The notes under the pieces were generated by a model. That model was not told the DNA's origin and made no database searches. It saw nothing but the letters and a program-made list of their open reading frames with translations. From the NCBI RefSeq assembly GCF_001514115.1, contig NZ_KQ948474.1:47945-111944 (forward strand): a DNA stretch of 64,000 nt. The letters are read 5' to 3'. The DNA comes from Streptomyces olivochromogenes. GTDB taxonomy: Bacteria > Actinomycetota > Actinomycetes > Streptomycetales > Streptomycetaceae. Positions 35,318-43,705 of the stretch are shown here, piece by piece. Each line of letters opens with the position of its first letter. Position 1 is the first letter of the stretch. Made by a program: the position numbers and the translations under genes.

Positions 35318-36241
35318 TCACGCTCCCTTGCGCATGCCGCGGAGCTGCACGACATAGGCGATGACCATGGTGATCAGCCCCATGATGATGGCGACCGCCG
35401 CGGAGTAGTTGTGCTGCTGTCCGTTGAAGGACAGTGAGTACGTGTAGTAGTTCGGGGTGTAGTCCGTCGTGATGGCGTTGCGGGCCAGCGGCCGCAGGAT
35501 GCTCGGCTCGTTGAAGAGCTGGAAGCTGCCGATGATCGAGAAGATCGTCGCGATGACCAGGGCGCCGCGGATGGCGGGGAGCTTGATGGCCGAGATGATG
35601 CGGATCTGCCCGGCGCCGTCGATCTCCGCGGCCTCGTACAGCGAGTTCGGGATGACCCGCAGCGCGGAGTAGAAGATCAGCATGTTGTAGCCCACGAACT
35701 CCCAGGTGACGATGTTGCCGATCGACGCCAGGACCAGGTCCGCGGAGAGCGGGTCCGGCAGGGTGACGTCGAAGGCGCTGTTGATGTCACCCACCAGACC
35801 GAACCGGGTGCCGTACATGAAGCCCCACATCAGGGTGGCGACCACGGCGGGCACCGCGTACGGCAGGAAGATCGAGATCCGGAAGAAGTTCCTGCCGTAC
35901 AGACGGCCGCTGTCCAGCGCGAGTGCGACGAGCAGGGCGATCCCCAGCATGATCGGCACCTGGATCAGCAGGAACAGCGAGACCCGCTCCAAGGAGGACC
36001 AGAACTGGTCGTCCTGGAGAGCCTGCTTGTAGTTGTCCAGGCCGACGAAGGACGTGCCCCCGATGAGCTTGTCGCGGAAGAGGCTGAGGTAGATCGAATA
36101 GGCGATCGGAGCCAGGAAGACGAAGGCGAAGACCACCGCGAAGGGGCCGATGAACCCCCATCCTGTCCAGGAGCGGCGGTCCCTTTTCGGAGGCCGGTCC
36201 GGGCGCCGTGCCACGCCCGCAGGGGGTTGAAGCGTCGTCAT
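35318..36241 (-). CDS. Carbohydrate ABC transporter permease (first permease)
   Basis: 307 residues from ATG 36241 with GAGGAA upstream. After a basic N-terminus there are six transmembrane helices, starting WGFIGPFAVVFAFVFLAPIA, in the MalF-like style without the large periplasmic loop. The EAA loop is EAAEIDGAGQIRIISAIKLP. First gene of the galactan operon, 49 bases from the nearest LacI-type operator (36290-36305), so the operator overlaps or closely follows its promoter. Forms the channel with the downstream MalG-like permease. Confidence 0.92.
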   Translation of the reverse strand: MTTLQPPAGVARRPDRPPKRDRRSWTGWGFIGPFAVVFAFVFLAPIAYSIYLSLFRDKLIGGTSFVGLDNYKQALQDDQFWSSLERVSLFLLIQVPIMLGIALLVALALDSGRLYGRNFFRISIFLPYAVPAVVATLMWGFMYGTRFGLVGDINSAFDVTLPDPLSADLVLASIGNIVTWEFVGYNMLIFYSALRVIPNSLYEAAEIDGAGQIRIISAIKLPAIRGALVIATIFSIIGSFQLFNEPSILRPLARNAITTDYTPNYYTYSLSFNGQQHNYSAAVAIIMGLITMVIAYVVQLRGMRKGA

Positions 36242-36289
36242 GTCGTTCCTCGCTCGTCCATCTCGGAACCGGCGTCTCACGCCGTCGCG

Positions 36290-36305
36290 ATGTTTACGTA
36301 AACAT
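36290..36305. promoter_or_regulatory. LacI-family operator O1
   Basis: Perfect 16-bp palindrome ATGTTTACGTAAACAT with the central CG usual for LacI operators. Proximal to the permease operon; identical to the second copy 44 bases away. Confidence 0.85.
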
Positions 36306-36333
36306 GCCGTCCCCCTTTGCGTCGAGGGCTGTT

Positions 36334-36349
36334 ATGTTTACGTAAACAT
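36334..36349. promoter_or_regulatory. LacI-family operator O2
   Basis: Second exact copy of ATGTTTACGTAAACAT, 85 bases before the GTG of the repressor gene. The 44-base centre-to-centre spacing (about four helical turns) puts both sites on one face of the DNA. Confidence 0.85.
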
Positions 36350-36434
36350 CTGATGGCGGCATGTCTACACTGCGCCAATGTCGGTGGTCAAGGGTCGTCT
36401 GACGAAACGACGACCCGGGTAACAAAGGAGACGG

Positions 36435-37517
36435 GTGGACACTGCGGACAGCGCCTCGACGGGGACGGAACGGTCCCGCGGGCGCAAGGGAAAACGGGCG
36501 GTGCGTCGCACGCAGACCGCGTCCATGGCGGATGTCGCACGCCTGGCCGGGGTCTCCTCGCAGACGGTTTCCCGCGTGTCCAATGGTTACGCGGGTGTGA
36601 ACGAGGAAACCCGTGAACAGGTGCTGGCGGCGATGAAGGAACTGGGCTACCGGCCCAACAGCGCCGCCCGGGCCCTCAAGCGCGGCGAGTTCCGCACCAT
36701 CGGCGTCATCACCTTCAACCTCTCCACCACGGGCAACATGCGCACCCTGGAGGCGATCGCCACCTCCGCGGCGCAGGAGGGCTACGCCGTCACGCTGCTG
36801 CCGGTCGCCGTGCCCACCCAGGACGAGGTGCGCGGCGCCTTCTCCCGGCTCGGGGAACTCGCCGTCGACGCCGTCATCGCCATCATGGAGGTGCACCTGC
36901 TCGACGCGGCGACCATCTCCCTGCCCCCGCACGTGCAGGTCGTCGTCGCCGACTCGGACGCGGGCGACCGCTACGCGGTGGTCGACACCGACCAGGCCGG
37001 GGGAGCCCGGGCCGCCGTACGCCACCTTCTGGACCTAGGCCACAGCACGGTCTGGCATCTGGCCGGCCCCGAGGAGTCCTTCGCGGCACAGCGACGCACC
37101 GATGCCTGGCACGCCGCCCTGACCGAGGCGGGCCGCGTTCCGCCGCCCCTCGTACGCGGCGACTGGTCGGCGGAGTCCGGCTACCGCGCGGGCCTGCGGC
37201 TCGCCGACGAGCGCGACTGTACGGCGGTGTTCGCCGCCAACGACCAGATGGCACTGGGCCTCCTGCGGGCCCTGCACGAACGCGGCCGGAAGATCCCCGA
37301 CGACGTCAGCGTCATCGGCTTCGACGACATCCCCGAGGCCGGCTCCTTCCTGCCGCCGCTGACCACGGTCCACCAGGACTTCGCCGAGGTGGGACGCCTG
37401 TGCGTCGAGGGTGTCCTGCGGCGGATGCGCCACGGCGGGCCGGAACACGGCACCACGCTCGTCCCCACGAAGCTGGTGGTGCGGGGGAGCACGGCTCCGC
37501 CGGCCGGGGATGCGTGA
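36435..37517 (+). CDS. LacI-family repressor of the galactan locus
   Basis: 360 residues from a GTG at 36435 with AAAGGAGA upstream. A basic N-terminal tail precedes the LacI helix-turn-helix SMADVARLAGVSSQTVSRVSN and hinge helix GYRPNSAARALKRG (to about residue 85). The effector domain follows with FRTIGVITFNLSTTGNMRT, a VFAANDQMALGLLRAL segment and VIGFDDIPEAGSFLPPLTTV, all typical. The conserved operator-reading residues and the two perfect palindromes in its own divergent promoter make autoregulation and control of the operon very likely. The inducer is probably a galactose-containing sugar; the name GanR would fit but is not proven here. Confidence 0.92.
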   Translation: MDTADSASTGTERSRGRKGKRAVRRTQTASMADVARLAGVSSQTVSRVSNGYAGVNEETREQVLAAMKELGYRPNSAARALKRGEFRTIGVITFNLSTTGNMRTLEAIATSAAQEGYAVTLLPVAVPTQDEVRGAFSRLGELAVDAVIAIMEVHLLDAATISLPPHVQVVVADSDAGDRYAVVDTDQAGGARAAVRHLLDLGHSTVWHLAGPEESFAAQRRTDAWHAALTEAGRVPPPLVRGDWSAESGYRAGLRLADERDCTAVFAANDQMALGLLRALHERGRKIPDDVSVIGFDDIPEAGSFLPPLTTVHQDFAEVGRLCVEGVLRRMRHGGPEHGTTLVPTKLVVRGSTAPPAGDA

Positions 37518-37543
37518 GGTTCCAGACGCGTGAGGTTCCCGTG

Positions 37544-37578
37544 CAGAGAGCAGAGAGCAGAGAGCTGAGAGCTGAGAG
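37544..37578. repeat. Five tandem 7-bp repeats after the repressor gene
   Basis: Three exact CAGAGAG units followed by two CTGAGAG units, in the non-coding gap between the repressor and the convergent isochorismatase-like gene. Purine-rich on one strand. Confidence 0.9.
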
Positions 37579-37640
37579 TGGTGAGGCGAGAGGCGAGCGA
37601 CGCTGAGCGGCAGGGATGCCGTGGCCGTTTCAGCCTCGCG

Positions 37641-38204
37641 CTATCGCGGTGCGAGGGTTTTGAGCCAGTCCTCTACGGTGACGACATCCGCCCATTGCGG
37701 GAACAGCTTCTCGGTGAGGAGCCGGTGCACCTCAGGGTCGGTGTCGAGGCAGGCATCCGCCAGGACGGTGAGGTCGAAGTCCAGGTCGATGGCGTGGCAC
37801 AGGGTGGACAGCACCACACCGCTGGTGGCGATGCCGGTGAGGACAAGGCTGTCGATGTCACGAGCCCTGAGTACCAGGTCGAAGTCGCTGCCCGAGAACG
37901 CGCTCCCTCGCCTCTTGGTGACCACGACGTCGCCCTGCCTGGGCGCGACGTCGTGGTGGATCTCGGTGCCGGGGGCACCCTCGGTGAACAGGCCGGCCCG
38001 CACGGCGGCGGTGAGCACCCTGTTGCGGGGGCTGACCTCCGGATCGCCCGGCCGTAACGCGATGACCACGTAGATCACGGGGATGCCCGCCGCGCGGGCA
38101 CCGTCGATCGCCCTGCCCAGGCGCGGCAGATATCCGGAGCCGTCGTCGGCGATGCTCACGATGTCCCGTTGGACGTCCATCACGAGGAGCGCGCGGTTCG
38201 CCAT
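37641..38204 (-). CDS. Isochorismatase-fold hydrolase-like protein lacking the usual cysteine
   Basis: 187 residues from ATG 38204 (MANRALLVMDVQRDIVS). The fold is clear: the catalytic-type aspartate in LLVMDVQ, the lysine in DVVVTKRRGSAFSGSDFD and the DSLVLTGIATSGVVLSTLCHAID motif. In active cysteine hydrolases that last motif carries a cysteine (usually 'TxxCVxxT'); here it is TSGVVLST, as in a widespread subgroup. It may therefore not be a classical amidase, or it uses another nucleophile. Codon 50 is TTA (in VIALRPGD), implying bldA dependence. It is the last gene of a three-gene unit with a P450 and its redox fusion, 81 bases after the P450 gene. Confidence 0.85.
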   Translation of the reverse strand: MANRALLVMDVQRDIVSIADDGSGYLPRLGRAIDGARAAGIPVIYVVIALRPGDPEVSPRNRVLTAAVRAGLFTEGAPGTEIHHDVAPRQGDVVVTKRRGSAFSGSDFDLVLRARDIDSLVLTGIATSGVVLSTLCHAIDLDFDLTVLADACLDTDPEVHRLLTEKLFPQWADVVTVEDWLKTLAPR

Positions 38205-38285
38205 ACTTGCCGTCCCTTCGGCACGGGGAAACAAGGGCAAGTCTGGGGGGATCGACCGAGCCACGCCGGGGAATCGCGGAGATCC

Positions 38286-39548
38286 TCATGCGGGATCGAC
38301 GCCGTCGATCTCGATCAGAAGGTGGCGGGGGCCGCGCAGGCTGGGGCTCGTACGGTAGGGCGGTGGGTCGGCGACGAGTCGGGGGTTCTTCAGCCGGTGT
38401 GCCAGCTGGGTGAGAGCGATCTGTGTCTCGGGACGGGCCAACGGGGCACCGAAGCAGTAGTGGATGCCGCCGCCGAAGCCGAGGTGCTCGTTGTGCTCTC
38501 GATCGGGATCGAAGCGGTCGGGGTCCGTGACGAAGCCGGGGTCGCGGCTGCCGGAGGCGAGCACGAGGGCGACCGGTGAGCCCTTGGGGATGGTGGTGCC
38601 GGCGATCTCGATGTCGTCGAGGGTGTTCCGGCCGCTGGACAGAAACTGCACCGGTGGCTCGTAGCGCAGGAGTTCCTCGACCACGTGGGCGGCCAGATCG
38701 GGTTCGTCGCCGCGACGTAGCCGGTCGAGCACCTCGGGGTGGCGCAGGAGGGTGAGCATGCCGTTGGTGACGAGGTTGACGGTCGTCTCGTGACCGGCGA
38801 CGAGCAGCAGGGCCGCGTTGCTCAGTATCTCTTCGCGTGACATCGGCGCCTCGTCGCTGTCACCGCTGAGCAGTCCGGAGAGCAGGTCGTCGCCCCGTCG
38901 GCCATGGCGGGCGTCGAGGAGCTGGGCGAAGTACTGGCCGAGGTCGGCGACGGCCTTCGCACGTCGGCGCTGCCGCTCCACGATCCCGCCGGTGGTCGGA
39001 TCGGCGGTTTCGATGACCGCGCCGGACATCACCTGGAAGCGCGGTTCGTCCTCGCGGGGTACTCCCAGCAGCTCGCAGATCACCGTGACCGGGAACGGAT
39101 AGGCGAAGTCGTCGACGATGTCGACCCGGACCGTGCCGGACCCGTCCTCCCCTGTGAAGTCGTCGATCAGTCTCGTCACGATCCCGAGCAGGTCGGACAT
39201 CATGCCGTCGATACGTTCCGGACGGTGGGGCGGGCCGAAGTTCCGCGTCAGCAGGCGCCGAAGGCGGTCGTGCTCGGGCGGGTCGGTCCGGATGAAGTTG
39301 GGCGGCAGCCCGGGAAGGCCCTCTTCGTACTGCGCCGCGACATCGGCGCCGACCTCGGGAAGGTTGCGCGCATCCGAGCTGAGCCGTGGGTCGTGGAGCA
39401 GGGAGACGATCTCGCGGTAGGTGCTCACGACGTAGGTCCCGTCCTCCACCCGTACCACGGGTGTCTTGCGCAGCTCGGTGTAGAGCGGGTACGGGTCGGC
39501 ACGGTGGGAGGGATCCAGGATCTGCTGCCAGGTGCTGGTCCGGGTCAT
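38286..39548 (-). CDS. Cytochrome P450 monooxygenase
   Basis: 420 residues from ATG 39548, chosen because GGGAG is correctly placed for it and not for the ATG nine bases upstream. Bacterial class-I P450 features are complete: the I-helix AGHETTVNLVTNG, the ExxR motif in EELLRYEPPVQFL, and the heme loop LGFGGGIHYCFGAPLARPE with the ligand near C364. There is no membrane anchor. The sequence resembles the Streptomyces CYP105/107-like families by general look, but a subfamily cannot be fixed without alignment. The redox partner is encoded 55 bases upstream as a single ferredoxin-reductase fusion, so this is a self-contained electron-transfer unit. The substrate is unknown. Confidence 0.93.
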   Translation of the reverse strand: MTRTSTWQQILDPSHRADPYPLYTELRKTPVVRVEDGTYVVSTYREIVSLLHDPRLSSDARNLPEVGADVAAQYEEGLPGLPPNFIRTDPPEHDRLRRLLTRNFGPPHRPERIDGMMSDLLGIVTRLIDDFTGEDGSGTVRVDIVDDFAYPFPVTVICELLGVPREDEPRFQVMSGAVIETADPTTGGIVERQRRRAKAVADLGQYFAQLLDARHGRRGDDLLSGLLSGDSDEAPMSREEILSNAALLLVAGHETTVNLVTNGMLTLLRHPEVLDRLRRGDEPDLAAHVVEELLRYEPPVQFLSSGRNTLDDIEIAGTTIPKGSPVALVLASGSRDPGFVTDPDRFDPDREHNEHLGFGGGIHYCFGAPLARPETQIALTQLAHRLKNPRLVADPPPYRTSPSLRGPRHLLIEIDGVDPA

Positions 39549-39603
39549 GGAGGGCATCTCCCGCAACTCGGGGATCAGGGACGTGCGGTGGCCTGGGCAG
39601 GGG

Positions 39604-41229
39604 TCACAGGTACGTTCTGCGGACCAACGTGGCCCGCCGTTCACTGGGTCCGTGCCCGGTCACCACGACCGTGGCCTGAGGGGTGGGCCGTTCCGGGACC
39701 TCGGCCGCGACCGGGTGCCCGTCGGTGGGCCGGTCGACGGTGCGGAAGGACGGCGGGAACGGCGCCGCCCGGTCGATCAGTCCTGCATAGAACTCCAGCC
39801 ACTTGGCCTGGTTGAAGGCGACCGCCGCGGTGATCCGCCCGCGGTAGCCGTAGACGGCGACGAAGCGGCGCTCGGCCACCGATCCCTGGGCGATGACGAC
39901 GTGATCGGCGTGGGTCGGGACGCCGACGGACTTGATCTCGGTGCCGAACTGGGTGGACCAGAACTCCGGCAGCGCCAGATGCGGCCAGCGCTCACTCTGG
40001 GTGCTGATCATGTTGTGCGCGGCGATCCCCGCCTGGGCGACGGCGTTGCCCCAGTGCTCCAGGGCCAGGTACTGGTAGTCGTAGACGGGGTGTGGGCAGC
40101 GGGCCACGTCGCCCGCGACGAACACATCGTCGGTCACGAGGCCGTTGACGTCGACGGCGCGGCACCCCGCATCGCACGCCACGCCCCAGGCCCCTGCCGC
40201 CAGCCCCGAGCCTTCCAACCACTCCACGTTGCGGATGCTGCCAAGAGCGGCCACCGCCACTTCGACGTCCAGAGTGCTGCCGTCGGACAGACGGGCGCGC
40301 CGCAGCCTCCCACTGTCGTCGCCTTCCAGTGACTCGACTCTGACGCCGCACCGCAGGTCGACGCCGTTGTCGCGCTGCATCTGCGCCGCGACCCCGCCGA
40401 TCACCGCGCCCAGCGCCCCGGCCAACGGGGCCGGGCCGCGCTCGAGTACGGTCACCCGCAGATCCAACTCGCGGCAGGCGGAGGCGACTTCACAGCCGGT
40501 GAACCCGGCACCGATGACCAGCACCCGGCCGGGCCCGGCCGCCAGCCGTTGCCGCAGCCCTTCCGCGTCTTCCGGCGTACGCAGCGCGAACAGCCCGTCG
40601 AGAGCGGCCTCCGCCTCGTTCGGCCACGGGCGCGCCCGTACTCCGGTGGCGATGAGCAACCGGTCGAATTCCACCTTCTCGCCATCGGCCAGCAGCACCT
40701 GCTTGCCGCTCAGGTCGAGCCCCGTGGCCGCGACCCCGAACCGCCAGTGCGCGTCGAGTTCGTCGCGGCGGGGCAGTCCGGTCCGCCGCGCAGGAACCTG
40801 GCCCATGAGGACCTGCTTGGACAACGGCGGCCGGTCGTAGGGTGCGTGAGGCTCGTCCCCGATCACGGTCAGCGAGCCGGTGAAGCCCTCCTGGCGCAGC
40901 GTCCGACCAGCCCGCAGGCCGGCCAGGGACGCCCCGACGATGACGATGCGCCCCGTACGCTTGAACGCCTCCCCAGGGCCGGGGGCGGCCACGTGCGTCT
41001 CGGGCGCGGGCTCCTGGATCCGGGTGTCGTCACGGGTGTCGTCACGGTCGAGGAAGATGGCCTGGACCGGGCAGGCCGCCGCGGCCCGCACGATCTTCTC
41101 CCGCTGCGCGTCGTCCGGTTCGGTGTCGTACAGCAGCGCCTCGTCCCCCTGGATGACAAACACATCCGGCGCGGCGAAAGCGCACTGCGCGTACCCCTGG
41201 CACCGAGTGAGATCCACGACAACCTTCAT
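39604..41229 (-). CDS. Ferredoxin fused to ferredoxin reductase (P450 redox partner)
   Basis: 541 residues from ATG 41229, with GGAAGGGG upstream. Residues about 1-65 are a single-cluster ferredoxin of the 3Fe-4S P450 type: CQGYAQC, then AAACPVQAIFL, giving three cysteines. A charged linker with a duplicated RDDT leads to an FAD reductase of the BphA4/putidaredoxin-reductase type: RIVIVGASLAGLRAG, PYDRPPLSKQVL, LLIATGVRARPWP, the NAD motif VLVIGAGFTGCEVAS (about residue 238), VFVAGDVARCPHP and the C-terminal EFWSTQFG region. Normally these are two proteins; here one chain would take electrons from NAD(P)H to the adjacent P450. A small tail after PPSFRTV is not family-typical. Confidence 0.92.
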   Translation of the reverse strand: MKVVVDLTRCQGYAQCAFAAPDVFVIQGDEALLYDTEPDDAQREKIVRAAAACPVQAIFLDRDDTRDDTRIQEPAPETHVAAPGPGEAFKRTGRIVIVGASLAGLRAGRTLRQEGFTGSLTVIGDEPHAPYDRPPLSKQVLMGQVPARRTGLPRRDELDAHWRFGVAATGLDLSGKQVLLADGEKVEFDRLLIATGVRARPWPNEAEAALDGLFALRTPEDAEGLRQRLAAGPGRVLVIGAGFTGCEVASACRELDLRVTVLERGPAPLAGALGAVIGGVAAQMQRDNGVDLRCGVRVESLEGDDSGRLRRARLSDGSTLDVEVAVAALGSIRNVEWLEGSGLAAGAWGVACDAGCRAVDVNGLVTDDVFVAGDVARCPHPVYDYQYLALEHWGNAVAQAGIAAHNMISTQSERWPHLALPEFWSTQFGTEIKSVGVPTHADHVVIAQGSVAERRFVAVYGYRGRITAAVAFNQAKWLEFYAGLIDRAAPFPPSFRTVDRPTDGHPVAAEVPERPTPQATVVVTGHGPSERRATLVRRTYL

Positions 41230-41372
41230 GTGGACGCCCCTTCCGAGCCCTGCGGATCGGCCGTTTCGTCCCCGCCCGCGCACCGCACGGACGTCGTGAT
41301 GTCTGCTCTTTCAGTGGATCACGGTAGGCCCGGGCCCGCATCCCGCTGCGGGCCGACAGCAGGCCGGCCGGA

Positions 41373-42227
41373 TCACGGCTCGGCGGGGTTCTTTCCCCAG
41401 ACGAAGACCTCGGTGCTCGGAAGGCGCTCGGAGAATCGGCCCGACGGGGACACCTCCCGCAGCAGGAGACGCACGTCCGACTCGAAGGAGTCACGGCGCG
41501 CGCCGAACAGGTGCGGAGCAGAGAACGACATCGAGAACACCCCCGCGACGACGTCATCGCACGTGCGCTCAAGCGCCTGCCCGCCGGGAACGACATGACG
41601 CCGAGGACCGGAGAATCCCGCGCGCGTGAGCACCGCCGCCTCGCCGCCGGGCGTGCCCTGCGGCAGCACCCCGCGCCTGGCGCGTCGTACCGGTCCGAGA
41701 TAGTGCCTGACCAACTCGTCCATCGCGGGATAGGGCACCGCCGGATACGGAAGATCGTCGACGGACCGACGCTCCGTTTTCAGATCCGAGATGTGCACGA
41801 ACGCCCCGCCGGGCAGGAGCATGTCCCTGATGGTCGCCGCCACCAGATCCCGATCCATCCAGTGGAAGGACTGGGCGAAGGTCGCCACGGTGAACGTCCC
41901 AAGGCCTGCGGGCAGGTCCTCGGCCCGGACCCGCACCCACCGCGACTTTCCGCTCACCCCCGCCTCGGCGGCTCCCCTTCGAGCTTCGGAGAGCATCCCG
42001 CTGTCCGGATCCACACCGACGATCTCACCGAACAGGTGCGCCAGACTCAGTGCCAGGGTGCCCGGTCCGCATCCCACGTCGATCAGGCGCCCCCGACCGT
42101 CGAGTCGCAGAACCTCGGCGAGCACATCCGCGAGACCGGGTGCGTACGGGAGCCTTCCTCGTCGGTAGTAGGGGGCCGTCCCCGAGAACAGCGTGTCGTC
42201 CCACTCCCAGCCGGCGACCACCGCCAC
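41373..42227 (-). CDS. SAM-dependent methyltransferase (class I)
   Basis: 284 residues from a GTG at 42227, six bases after GAAGGG. The N-terminus WDDTLFSGTAPYYRRGRLPY is typical of Methyltransf_11-type enzymes. Motif I is LIDVGCGPGTLALSLA; the acidic end of strand 2 is VGVDPDSGMLSEAR; motif IV/V is ATFAQSFHWMDRDLV, in which SFHW is a known signature of this subgroup. No rRNA- or tRNA-binding domain is present, so a small-molecule or peptide substrate is likely. It lies 143 bases upstream of the ferredoxin-reductase fusion on the same strand and could modify the same metabolite as the P450, but the gap makes co-transcription uncertain. Confidence 0.87.
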   Translation of the reverse strand: MAVVAGWEWDDTLFSGTAPYYRRGRLPYAPGLADVLAEVLRLDGRGRLIDVGCGPGTLALSLAHLFGEIVGVDPDSGMLSEARRGAAEAGVSGKSRWVRVRAEDLPAGLGTFTVATFAQSFHWMDRDLVAATIRDMLLPGGAFVHISDLKTERRSVDDLPYPAVPYPAMDELVRHYLGPVRRARRGVLPQGTPGGEAAVLTRAGFSGPRRHVVPGGQALERTCDDVVAGVFSMSFSAPHLFGARRDSFESDVRLLLREVSPSGRFSERLPSTEVFVWGKNPAEP

Positions 42228-42763
42228 CCGCCACCCTTCACAGAAACACAGGATTGCCCGACGGCGGTCGCCGCACCGGCCAAGATAGCGAACGCACGGA
42301 TTGCCGGACGACCAATTTCGTGCCGAGGACCACGTGGTCATCGCCGGTCAGGCGCTCCTCGCGCTCCAGGGCCAGGCGTACGGCGATGCGGCTCAGTCCG
42401 GCTGGAGAGCGAGCGTGTGGATGGTGTGCTGCCGGTAGGGGGTGTCATCGACTACACGACCGCGGAACGCAGAATTCCCGGCGCACCGAAGCAGCGACCA
42501 TGCCGGTACTTCGTACTCATCGAGCGAGTGCGACAGCTCGCTCGGGGTTGCTTGCGGGACCCGTCGCCGGGGTGCTCGTGGCCGGAGCCTTTGCCGCCCT
42601 GTTCCTCGTCGCGCTGGGGGTCCTGTGCCTGGACACCTTCACCTGACGGTGTCGATCTCCCGCACCGCCAGGCCGCGGTCACAGACCCCTGACCCATTCT
42701 CGTTCGGGCCGCCATCGCCCCCACGGCCCTCCTGGTGTGGCCCGGCCCTTCTGACGGCGACTC
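42228..42763. other. Intergenic region with a possible small gene and a possible relic
   Basis: 536 bases. On the plus strand a 48-codon membrane-peptide frame (42500-42646). On the minus strand about 42290-42400 reads RIAVRLALEREERL followed by TGDDHVVLGTKLVVRQS, which looks like the very end of a LacI-family repressor, with no start or preceding domain. Nothing else is convincing. Confidence 0.4.
42500..42646 (+). CDS. Possible 48-residue single-pass membrane protein
   Basis: ATG at 42500, weak GAAG upstream. The product is MPVLRTHRASATARSGLL, then a strongly hydrophobic helix GPVAGVLVAGAFAALFLVAL and a short tail ending LDTFT. A basic N-terminus followed by one transmembrane segment is a plausible small membrane protein. 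A perfect 8-bp inverted repeat, CGAGCGAG/CTCGCTCG, lies inside the first third of the gene. No family is recognised, and it could be chance. Confidence 0.35.
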   Translation: MPVLRTHRASATARSGLLAGPVAGVLVAGAFAALFLVALGVLCLDTFT

Positions 42764-43705
42764 CTAGGGGCGCCGGCCAATGCCGTCGACCACAGCGATC
42801 TGCTGGAGGCCCTTCGTTTCGAAATACGGGTTGGTGTCCCGCCACTGACCGTTCACCAGCTTCGTTGTGCAGCCTTTCAACCGCATGCCCAGATAGACAT
42901 AGGTGTCGCGGTCGAAGAGGAAAGTGAAGTCGATGCCCGGGTAGGACACCCCGACTCCCGGTCGGCCGAGGATGTCCACATCATCTCGGTCGACGCGCAC
43001 CCGCGGGATGTCGGCGAGCGCCTCGAACGCAGCAGCCTGAAGCCCTGGTGGCATCACCCGCGGTCCCTGCATGAGCAGACACGCGTCGAAAAACGCGCCT
43101 TGGTCCGTCTGCGGAGTGCTCTGCTGTCCGTGGCGGAGCGTTTCGAGGAGTTCGTCAGGGTCTGTGGGCAGCTTCTTTAGCTTGGCGTAGACGGTGGGCG
43201 GCCACCGCACTTCATGCTTGCCGAGCGGCGGGTCGTGGTGGACTTTCCCGTACTCATGCCGGAGCGAGGGCTTGGAGCCGTCGACCGACATCCAACTCTC
43301 GTCCGTCCAGGTGCGCGTCCTGCCGCCCTTCAGGGGTGTCCGTTCGATGTAGGTCTTGGTGTAGAAGTACTGGTCGTCGCGCGGGATGGGCAGCCGGCTG
43401 TGGTCGGCTCTCGAGGCGTCCGCGGCCTTCTGGAGGATCTGGGCCGCGCTGAGCGTGGTGAGGTTCGGCGTGCTCGCACTGTCGCCGTCTCTCGTGACGG
43501 CGACGGCGATACCTGCCGCGGCCGCGGTGGCAGCGCCGACGAAGGCGCCGCGCAGAACGAGGCGCCGGGACAGTCGGCCTCTCGTGCCCTGGCGCGCTTC
43601 ATGGTCGATGGCGCGGAAAAGGCGGGCCCGAGCCGCAGCGCGAGCCTGTGGGGTGAGCTGGAGGTTGCCGGCTTCCCATTCCCGCAGCTCAGTGAGGTCA
43701 TCCAT
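42764..43705 (-). CDS. CU044_5270-family membrane protein, partner of the ECF sigma factor
   Basis: 313 residues from ATG 43705 with AGGAG upstream; the start codon lies inside the end of the sigma-factor gene, with an 8-base overlap that couples translation. Residues 1-55 are cytoplasmic (LTELREWEAGNLQLTPQARAAAR), then RRLVLRGAFVGAATAAAAGIAVAV forms one transmembrane helix or uncleaved signal anchor; the remaining 230 residues are outside. This layout, including YFYTKTYIERTPLKGGRT and a C-terminal ALADIPRVRVDRDDVDILGRPG, is that of CU044_5270 proteins, which in Streptomyces regularly follow an ECF sigma gene and are thought to act as its anti-sigma or surface sensor. A direct anti-sigma zinc motif is not visible. 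Confidence 0.85.
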   Translation of the reverse strand: MDDLTELREWEAGNLQLTPQARAAARARLFRAIDHEARQGTRGRLSRRLVLRGAFVGAATAAAAGIAVAVTRDGDSASTPNLTTLSAAQILQKAADASRADHSRLPIPRDDQYFYTKTYIERTPLKGGRTRTWTDESWMSVDGSKPSLRHEYGKVHHDPPLGKHEVRWPPTVYAKLKKLPTDPDELLETLRHGQQSTPQTDQGAFFDACLLMQGPRVMPPGLQAAAFEALADIPRVRVDRDDVDILGRPGVGVSYPGIDFTFLFDRDTYVYLGMRLKGCTTKLVNGQWRDTNPYFETKGLQQIAVVDGIGRRP

